In this document: positions 5,787 to 10,917 of the stretch, piece after piece
How the letters are laid out: the number at the start of each line of letters is the position of its first letter
Position numbering within the stretch: position 1 is the stretch's first letter
DNA from: an uncultured bacterium
GTDB lineage: Bacteria; Patescibacteriota; Minisyncoccia; Phycocordibacterales; UBA1006
Reading direction: 5' to 3'
Length of the DNA: 10,917 nt
NCBI GenBank assembly: GCA_903920485.1
Contig: CAIXMG010000056.1
Location: forward strand, 1 to 10,917
Notes under the pieces: model-generated
Told to the model about the DNA's origin: nothing
What the model saw: the letters and a program-made list of their open reading frames with translations, nothing else
Databases searched by the model: none
Translations under genes and position numbers: made by a program

Positions 5787-7742
5787 ATGGACTACCTCGA
5801 AACCCTCAACACCAAACAGCGCGAAGCGGTCCTTGCCACCGAAGGGCCCTTGCTCATCGTCGCAGGAGCCGGAACAGGAAAGACGAAGACGCTTACGCAC
5901 CGGATTTTCCATCTGATCCACCAAGGTGTCCACCCCGCCAACATCCTTGCCATTACCTTCACCAACAAGGCCGCCAAGGAAATGCGCGAGCGCGTCATGC
6001 ACATGATCCATCCCGAGGGCGGGCGCACCGTCGACACACCAAGCTGGCGAGGAGAGCGAAATTCCGAGGTTCCGATGCTGAAAACATTTCATTCGTTGGG
6101 AGTTTACATATTAAGGAGGTTTTCCCGCGAAGCGGGGCTCAAGAAGGATTTTGCGATCCTTGATACCAGCGACACGATGAAACTGATCAAGGAAGCGATG
6201 GAAGCGAAAGGCGTAAATCCGAAACTGCACGAGCCGAAGAAAATCAGAAGCTTCATCTCAAGCCGAAAGAGCGACGGCGTGACCGCCGACGGATTTGCCA
6301 AGGCGACCCACAGCGCATTTACGGAAATCGTTGCTGCCGTCTGGCTTGCGTACGAGGAGGCCAAGTCAAAGGAATCGGGCGTCGACTTTGACGATCTGCT
6401 TCTGAAAACGTTGGTGCTATTGGAACACAACAAGGAGGTGCGCGCGACCCTGCAGGACCGGTGGAAGTACATTCACATCGACGAGTACCAGGACACGAAC
6501 CGCGTGCAGTACGACATCGTCCGCCTGCTTGCCGAGAAGCATCACAACCTGTGCGTCGTCGGTGACACCGACCAGAACATCTATTCGTGGCGAGGCGCGA
6601 ACCTGCGCAACATCCTCAACTTCGAAAAGGATTATCCCGAGGCGCAGACGATCCTCCTTGAGGAAAACTACCGGTCATCGCGGAACATCCTTACGGCCGC
6701 GGACGAAGTGATCAAGAAGAACACCGCGCGCATTCCGAAGACCCTGATGACCCAGCAGGGTGACGGCGAGAAAGTGAAACTCTTCACCGCGATGAACGAG
6801 GGCGACGAGGCGTACCACATCGCACGAACGGCAAAGGAATTCATCAAAAATGGCTGCAAGCCGACGGAGATCGCCGTACTGTATCGCACGAACTTCCAGT
6901 CGCGCGTCCTCGAGGAGGCATTTCTTGGCGAGAACGTTCCCTATCAATTGTTGGGTACGAAATTCTTCGAACGCAAGGAGATCAAAGACGCCGTATCGTA
7001 CATTCGCGCAGCACTCAACCGTGACGGATTGTCCGATATCAAGCGTGTCATCAACGAGCCGAAGCGAGGATTGGGACCGGCTGCTGTCGCGAAGATCTTC
7101 GCCGGCATGGCAAGCACGCTTCCGCCGGCACAGGCGCGCATGTACCAATCGTTCGAGATGCTCCTGGACGCGATCGAGGGGTATGCAAAAGATCATACGC
7201 CGGCTGAAATCGTCAGATTCGTCATCGAGCGATCGGGATTCTATGACCTGTACCGAGTAGGAAGCGAGGACGAACAGGAGCGGCTGGAAAATCTCGAGGA
7301 ACTGGTGACGTTCGCGGGACGATATGGTGACCTCTCGCTCATGCTCGAAGACATCGCACTTCAGTCCGACCAGGATGAACTGGACGATTCAAAGAAAAAA
7401 GATGGCGTGAAACTTATGACGATTCATGCGTCAAAGGGTCTTGAGTTCGACTACGTGTTCATCGGCGGACTCGAGCAGGGACTGTTCCCGCACGACGGGT
7501 TTGATGAGAAAAAAACCATCGAGGATCAAGAGGAAGAACGCCGATTATTTTACGTTGCGCTCACGCGTGCACGAAAACAGCTGTTGTTGTCATATGCCAT
7601 GATGCGAACGATCTACGGCGAGCAGACCTTCAACATGCCGTCGGAATTCCTTGCCGACATCCCCGAGGAAATCATCGAACGGGAAGATGCCTTTGGGGGT
7701 GATGTGCCGAAACCGATAAAGACCGTGTATCTCGACTGGTAA
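5787..7742 (+). CDS. uvrD: UvrD/PcrA-type superfamily 1A DNA helicase
   Basis: A 651-residue ATP-dependent 3'-5' DNA helicase, expected to act in nucleotide excision repair, mismatch repair or clearing of recombination filaments (family role). Visible motifs in order: Q-motif region LNTKQREAV (7-15), Walker A GAGTGKT (27-33), ITFTNKAAKEM motif Ia (56-66), TFHSLG (100-105), Walker B DEYQD (232-236), motif III GDTDQNIYSWRGA (259-271), motif IV ENYRSS (293-298), motif V MTIHASKGLEF (544-554), and motif VI EEERRLFYVALTRA (582-595). No RecB-type nuclease domain follows. It is shorter than typical UvrD/PcrA (about 720): the sequence ends with VYLDW some 55 residues after motif VI, so the C-terminal RNA polymerase-binding Tudor-like domain is absent. 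The TAA stop overlaps its terminator hairpin. Confidence 0.96.
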   Translation: MDYLETLNTKQREAVLATEGPLLIVAGAGTGKTKTLTHRIFHLIHQGVHPANILAITFTNKAAKEMRERVMHMIHPEGGRTVDTPSWRGERNSEVPMLKTFHSLGVYILRRFSREAGLKKDFAILDTSDTMKLIKEAMEAKGVNPKLHEPKKIRSFISSRKSDGVTADGFAKATHSAFTEIVAAVWLAYEEAKSKESGVDFDDLLLKTLVLLEHNKEVRATLQDRWKYIHIDEYQDTNRVQYDIVRLLAEKHHNLCVVGDTDQNIYSWRGANLRNILNFEKDYPEAQTILLEENYRSSRNILTAADEVIKKNTARIPKTLMTQQGDGEKVKLFTAMNEGDEAYHIARTAKEFIKNGCKPTEIAVLYRTNFQSRVLEEAFLGENVPYQLLGTKFFERKEIKDAVSYIRAALNRDGLSDIKRVINEPKRGLGPAAVAKIFAGMASTLPPAQARMYQSFEMLLDAIEGYAKDHTPAEIVRFVIERSGFYDLYRVGSEDEQERLENLEELVTFAGRYGDLSLMLEDIALQSDQDELDDSKKKDGVKLMTIHASKGLEFDYVFIGGLEQGLFPHDGFDEKKTIEDQEEERRLFYVALTRARKQLLLSYAMMRTIYGEQTFNMPSEFLADIPEEIIEREDAFGGDVPKPIKTVYLDW

Positions 7743-7760
7743 AGCCCTTATGGGGCTTTT
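7741..7760 (+). terminator. Intrinsic terminator overlapping the uvrD stop codon
   Basis: AAAGCCC (7741-7747), 5-nt loop, GGGCTTT (7753-7759) and a final T. The left arm includes the last two bases of the TAA stop codon (7740-7742). The next promoter starts at 7762. Confidence 0.75.
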
Positions 7761-7761
7761 A

Positions 7762-7770
7762 TGCTATATT
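7762..7770 (+). promoter_or_regulatory. Extended -10 promoter of rsmA
   Basis: TGC followed by TATATT (7765-7770), with ATG 7777 exactly 6 nt downstream. This predicts a leaderless rsmA transcript. The region where a -35 would lie is the uvrD terminator hairpin. Confidence 0.6.
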
Positions 7771-7776
7771 CCATTT

Positions 7777-8604
7777 ATGCAGCATCGCGCCAAAAAGTCA
7801 CTGGGACAGAACTTCCTAAAAAATCAAGGCATCATCGAGAAAATCGCAGATGCGGCTGACCCAACACCCGATGAAGTGGTCCTTGAGATAGGTCCTGGAC
7901 AAGGGGCACTGACAAAGGAACTGCTCGGCCGCGCAGGAAGAGTCATTGCCGTAGAAAAAGACGACCAGCTTTTTGAATATTTGAAAACAGAATATGCCAG
8001 TGCTATCAACCAGAATCGTTTTGATCTTATAAATGGAGACATTTTGGAATTTGATCCTGAGGTATTGAGGTTTTACGGTTCTTATAAGCTGATAGCCAAC
8101 ATCCCTTACAACATCACCGGGGCAATCATCGAAAAGTTCCTCTCCGCATCGTTTCAGCCGGAAATGATGGTACTTATGGTTCAAAAGGAAGTCGCCGAAC
8201 GCATCGTCGCGAAAGACCCCAAGACCGGCAGACCAGGAAAGGAAAGCATCTTGTCCATTGCCGTAAAGGCATACGGAATCCCTACCTATATATGTACGGT
8301 AAAAGCAGGGAGTTTTGTTCCTGCACCAAGCATCGATTCCGCAGTGATCAAGATTTCCGAGATTTCTCGGAAAAACTTCCTAAACAAGCATCACGAAGAG
8401 GTGTTTTTTCAGCTCGTGAAAGCGGGATTCGCCCACAAAAGAAAGATTCTGGCAGGAAACCTGAAGAATATTCTCGAGCCTGACCTAGTGGCCCAGGCCA
8501 TGAACGAAGGAGGCATTCTGCTGAATGCTCGAGCCGAAGATTTGGGGATTTCACAGTGGCTTTTCCTGTCGCGATACGTGTATAATGCACAGTATGGAAT
8601 ATAA
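7777..8604 (+). CDS. rsmA: 16S rRNA (adenine(1518)-N6/adenine(1519)-N6)-dimethyltransferase
   Basis: A 275-residue RsmA/KsgA, normal length for the family. It dimethylates two adjacent adenines in the 3'-terminal loop (helix 45) of 16S rRNA during late small-subunit assembly, using S-adenosylmethionine. Visible features: N-terminal KKSLGQNFL (6-14), SAM-binding motif I EIGPGQG (37-43), acidic VEKD (59-62), NGD (86-88), catalytic NIPYN (108-112), the FVPAPSIDSAV block (180-190), and C-terminal GFAHKRKIL (217-225). Start ATG 7777 gives the conserved short N-terminus; the in-frame ATG at 7750 lies in the terminator loop and is not credible. The last 11 nt overlap the next gene, and that gene's -10 lies inside the rsmA coding end. 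Confidence 0.97.
   Translation: MQHRAKKSLGQNFLKNQGIIEKIADAADPTPDEVVLEIGPGQGALTKELLGRAGRVIAVEKDDQLFEYLKTEYASAINQNRFDLINGDILEFDPEVLRFYGSYKLIANIPYNITGAIIEKFLSASFQPEMMVLMVQKEVAERIVAKDPKTGRPGKESILSIAVKAYGIPTYICTVKAGSFVPAPSIDSAVIKISEISRKNFLNKHHEEVFFQLVKAGFAHKRKILAGNLKNILEPDLVAQAMNEGGILLNARAEDLGISQWLFLSRYVYNAQYGI
8581..8586 (+). promoter_or_regulatory. Internal -10 element for the downstream membrane protein gene
   Basis: Perfect TATAAT inside the rsmA 3' end, with ATG 8594 seven nt downstream. The spacing equals that of the dksA-like gene and suggests a leaderless transcript in addition to read-through from rsmA. TG immediately precedes the hexamer, one base closer than the TGn extension; no -35 is seen. 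Confidence 0.5.
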
Positions 8605-9517
8605 CGCGCCTCGCTCATACGGAAATTTCATGCCAAGTAAAAAGATCAGGATCACGATCGGCATCATTGCTCTTGCGATAGCGCTCTATTTTTTTATTCC
8701 TTGGGCGGTTCGCAAGGGACATCAGGTGGCCGTCTCGGGGCAGGCAAGTGATTCCCTGGTCGCAATCCCGACTACCGATCCCACCATCAGAGACTCAAGC
8801 GGTACCGGAATTCCTGATTGGGAGCTGATCGCCGTAGGAATTGATCCCCATGATCCAAACGCAGCAGCGGAATTTGCAAAAATTAGAACCCAGATCAGCC
8901 CCCAGGATCTGACCAACCTTGAAAACCAAACCACCGACACCGACAAGGTTTCCCTGGCAATCTACGGCGACCTTGCAGCCACCTCACAGGTGGACGACGG
9001 CATTTCGGGAACCAGTGTTGGAACGGCGACAGGAGACGAGGTACTTAATTACATCGCCGCACAAAAGGCAAAGCTCACCCTGTCGACGTTATCCGATCTC
9101 AACATAGTGCCAAGCTCTCTGGCAACAAATCAGGCCTACTACAAACAAGAAAAACAGATTGTTTCTCTAAACAATCCCGTCTTCAAAACTTTTCTCGGCC
9201 AACTACAAACCTACTTCGCAGGAACCGGAGACAAGACAAGCCTGCAGCCGGGCCTCGATCTTATCGAGAAAAACATCAATGATCTTAAGAGTGTGCCCGT
9301 TCCCGACACCGCAGCACCAATGAACCTTGGTGTCATCAACGAGCTTCAAGAGCTTTATCAAACGGTGAGCACCTATGACCCCGCTAATTCTGACGACCTA
9401 TCAAGGATGAGTAGCCTGTCCATTGTCCAGGACAGCTTGATCAATCTTACGAAATCAGAGGGAGGTTTGACCATCTATTTCTCAATTGCTCTCGACCCTA
9501 AAGGATATGCCCAATAA
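8594..9517 (+). CDS. Membrane-anchored extracytoplasmic protein with degenerate calcium-loop motif
   Basis: A 307-residue protein: a short basic N-terminus, one hydrophobic segment at about 18-39, then an outside domain. DSSGTGIPDWELIAVGIDPHDPN (from residue 67) looks like a single worn copy of the thrombospondin type 3/dockerin-like DxDxDGxxDxxE calcium loop, with two acidic ligands replaced by Ser and Thr. The rest is helical and Leu/Gln/Ser-rich with no enzyme motif. Start ATG 8594 is chosen because a TATAAT sits 7 nt upstream; ATG 8630 just before the membrane segment is an alternative, and the longer in-frame ATG at 8525 is inside rsmA. The gene ends 6 nt before the next secreted protein gene, so the two are probably co-transcribed. 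An accessory role in an envelope or pilus-like machine is inferred from this neighbour only. Confidence 0.85.
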   Translation: MEYNAPRSYGNFMPSKKIRITIGIIALAIALYFFIPWAVRKGHQVAVSGQASDSLVAIPTTDPTIRDSSGTGIPDWELIAVGIDPHDPNAAAEFAKIRTQISPQDLTNLENQTTDTDKVSLAIYGDLAATSQVDDGISGTSVGTATGDEVLNYIAAQKAKLTLSTLSDLNIVPSSLATNQAYYKQEKQIVSLNNPVFKTFLGQLQTYFAGTGDKTSLQPGLDLIEKNINDLKSVPVPDTAAPMNLGVINELQELYQTVSTYDPANSDDLSRMSSLSIVQDSLINLTKSEGGLTIYFSIALDPKGYAQ

Positions 9518-9523
9518 TTCATT

Positions 9524-10917
9524 ATGAACAAGCGACTTAAAAAAATCTGCGTCCTACTTGCTGTTCTGGCGATAACGATCGGAGTCCCCTTGAGGTCGGC
9601 GAAAGCAGCCGGCCTTCCCGTCATAGACATAGTCCAAAAAATCCTTTCGGGATCGGAACTGGGTACTCAAATCGTCAACACGGCCAATAGTACGATGCAA
9701 GTACTGAAAACATTTGGACTTGACCAGCTTGCCTATACCACCGCGCAGGCAATTTCAAAAAAGCTCGTCACCAAGATTCTCAACCAGGTGAACGGCGGTG
9801 CAAGTGGCAACCAGAACTCGCTCTTCATTAAGAATTTTGGGGCCTATTTCAACAACCTCGGCACTCAACAAGTCAGTGCCTACACCAAAGTCCTGAACGC
9901 CTCGGGCAATCCCTTCGCTAAGAGTATTAGTCAGGGGATTTCAAACCAGGTCGCTGCCCTGTCGAACCCCAACGATACATCTCAGGGACTCAATTCATTC
10001 TCTCTCAGCAAAGTGCTTCCCAGCGGAGTAACCTGGCAGACTGCCTCGAGGAATATCGGAGCAGCGGGGAACCAGGGTTGGGATTTTTACTCACAACTGG
10101 CACTACCCCAGAACACACCACTGGGTTCTGCAATGATCGCACAGGACCAGCTGGCAAAGAATATCACCAGCTCCCAAAACAACGCAAAGACGCAGCTCAC
10201 GAGTAGCGGGTTCACTCCGACCACGGATTCGAACGGAAACATAAAAACCCCCGCGGGCATCAATTCCCAGCTGGCAGGACTGGCAACGTCGGAAACGTTT
10301 ACCCGCCTTGATAATGCCAACACCTTTGGAAAACTTATCTCTGCATCTCTTCAGCAACTTGCCTCAAATTTGATTGCGAAGGGGCTATCAAAGCTCGATC
10401 CTGACGGAGGAGCAGCTCAGAATCCCTATGGCGACCCTTATGATGTAAGCACCGTCGTGAATTCGGGCGGCTCGTGGGCAAGCGTACCCGATCAGATCGT
10501 TGACTTCCGCAACGACCTTGATAGCAGCACGGAACAAACGGCACTTGAGATTCAATACCTCCAGGAAACCGTCGATTCAGTAAAAAAACCCGTATCTGAC
10601 GGAACCGTGTTGGCGCTAGAAGAATGTGTCCCGGGACCAGACACAGGATGGGAAAGCCGTCTTAATGATTATGTAGATCAACAAACGAAGGCAACCCAAG
10701 GACGAGCCAATGATACTGGTGACAAAGGAGCCAAAAACACAACCGCCCTTGCTGCAGTCCAAAACGATGTCACCCAGGCAATTTCTGAGGAAGAAATTCT
10801 GATTGGGAACCCCTTCCTTAACATTCCAGGAGCCTCTGCAATGCAGAACACCCTCAGCAGTTTTTACAAAACAGCGTTTACCTTCCAGGGACTCATCGGC
10901 ACCATCATCACGAAGGA
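9524..10917 (+). CDS. Large secreted protein, TrbJ/VirB5-like N-terminus, 3' end outside the window
   Basis: Open from ATG 9524 to the window end: 464 complete codons and no stop. Residues 1-28 form a clear signal peptide (NKRLKK, hydrophobic core, cleavage after SAKA). The mature start AGLPVIDIVQKIL resembles the xPVxDxxN/Q opening of TrbJ/VirB5-like conjugation proteins; this is a weak similarity judged by eye. The body is rich in Gln, Asn, Ser, Ala and Thr and helical, suggesting a long alpha-helical surface or periplasmic protein. C368 is the only cysteine after the signal peptide and sits in ECVPGPDTGWESRL, followed by a charged helical stretch, which looks like a conserved motif. A hydrophobic-leaning stretch (FLNIPGASAMQNTL...TFQGLIGTIITK) runs to the edge. 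Co-transcription with the upstream membrane protein is likely (6-nt gap). There is no clear Shine-Dalgarno; AATAAT at 9513-9518 is a weak -10 candidate. A component of a type IV secretion or pilus-like system is a hypothesis. Confidence 0.85.
   Translation, partial: MNKRLKKICVLLAVLAITIGVPLRSAKAAGLPVIDIVQKILSGSELGTQIVNTANSTMQVLKTFGLDQLAYTTAQAISKKLVTKILNQVNGGASGNQNSLFIKNFGAYFNNLGTQQVSAYTKVLNASGNPFAKSISQGISNQVAALSNPNDTSQGLNSFSLSKVLPSGVTWQTASRNIGAAGNQGWDFYSQLALPQNTPLGSAMIAQDQLAKNITSSQNNAKTQLTSSGFTPTTDSNGNIKTPAGINSQLAGLATSETFTRLDNANTFGKLISASLQQLASNLIAKGLSKLDPDGGAAQNPYGDPYDVSTVVNSGGSWASVPDQIVDFRNDLDSSTEQTALEIQYLQETVDSVKKPVSDGTVLALEECVPGPDTGWESRLNDYVDQQTKATQGRANDTGDKGAKNTTALAAVQNDVTQAISEEEILIGNPFLNIPGASAMQNTLSSFYKTAFTFQGLIGTIITK

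Noticed and set aside
5486..6163. 225-codon plus-strand frame bridging the end of the proline-rich gene and the start of uvrD
   Set aside because: It runs out of frame through two real genes, the terminator and the promoter, and the product is Arg/His/Pro-rich noise.
9157..9176. Perfect 8-bp hairpin GATTGTTT/AAACAATC within the membrane-anchored protein gene
   Set aside because: A stem of this length is expected about once per window by chance; it has no T-run and does not resemble the repeat family.
10106..10131. Overlapping inverted repeats CCCAG/CTGGG and CAGAAC/GTTCTG
   Set aside because: Short stems inside coding sequence with no context suggesting function.

Overview
The window looks like a chromosomal segment from a Patescibacteria/CPR-type bacterium (inference, no taxonomic search possible). 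The supporting signs are a DksA-like protein with a degenerate zinc finger, a LysM plus M23 peptidase with an H-x-Y-N-A-I-D-like active site, starts that are mostly leaderless and lack a Shine-Dalgarno, and a membrane protein with a degenerate calcium-loop followed by a secreted TrbJ/VirB5-like protein. TGA acts as a stop (1094-1096), so the UGA=Gly recoding of some CPR lineages is not used here. I see no tRNA, rRNA, CRISPR array or transposase.

Layout. 1-1096: 3' part of an unknown single-pass membrane protein (+). 1165-1524: DksA/TraR-like RNA polymerase regulator (+). 1610-3151: ComM/YifB AAA+ ATPase (+). 3298-4413: secreted LysM-LysM-M23 cell-wall peptidase (-), convergent with comM and preceded by a roughly 150-nt leader with several hairpins. 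4660-5733: unknown proline-rich cytosolic protein (+). 5787-7742: UvrD/PcrA helicase (+). 7777-8604: RsmA 16S rRNA dimethyltransferase (+). 8594-9517: membrane-anchored protein (+) overlapping rsmA. 9524 to the window end: secreted protein (+), 3' incomplete, probably the start of a pilus or type IV secretion-like envelope locus.

Two patterns cut across the genes. First, a family of about 40-55 nt double-hairpin repeats occurs four times. Two copies begin exactly at the stop codons of the convergent comM and peptidase genes. The other two lie in frame inside coding sequences (at 77-112 and 4999-5049), where they encode low-complexity linker peptides. This resembles the protein-coding palindromic elements of Rickettsia but is unrelated in sequence, and it is the most novel-looking signal here. 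Second, five of the plus-strand starts sit 6-7 nt downstream of a -10 hexamer, often an extended TGn -10, which predicts transcripts starting at or beside the start codon. Short intrinsic terminators are packed directly against the next promoter at 5743-5773 and 7741-7770.

Apart from the last two genes, the neighbours are mostly single-gene transcription units with housekeeping roles: transcription control, recombination, repair, ribosome maturation and wall remodelling. They do not form a pathway.
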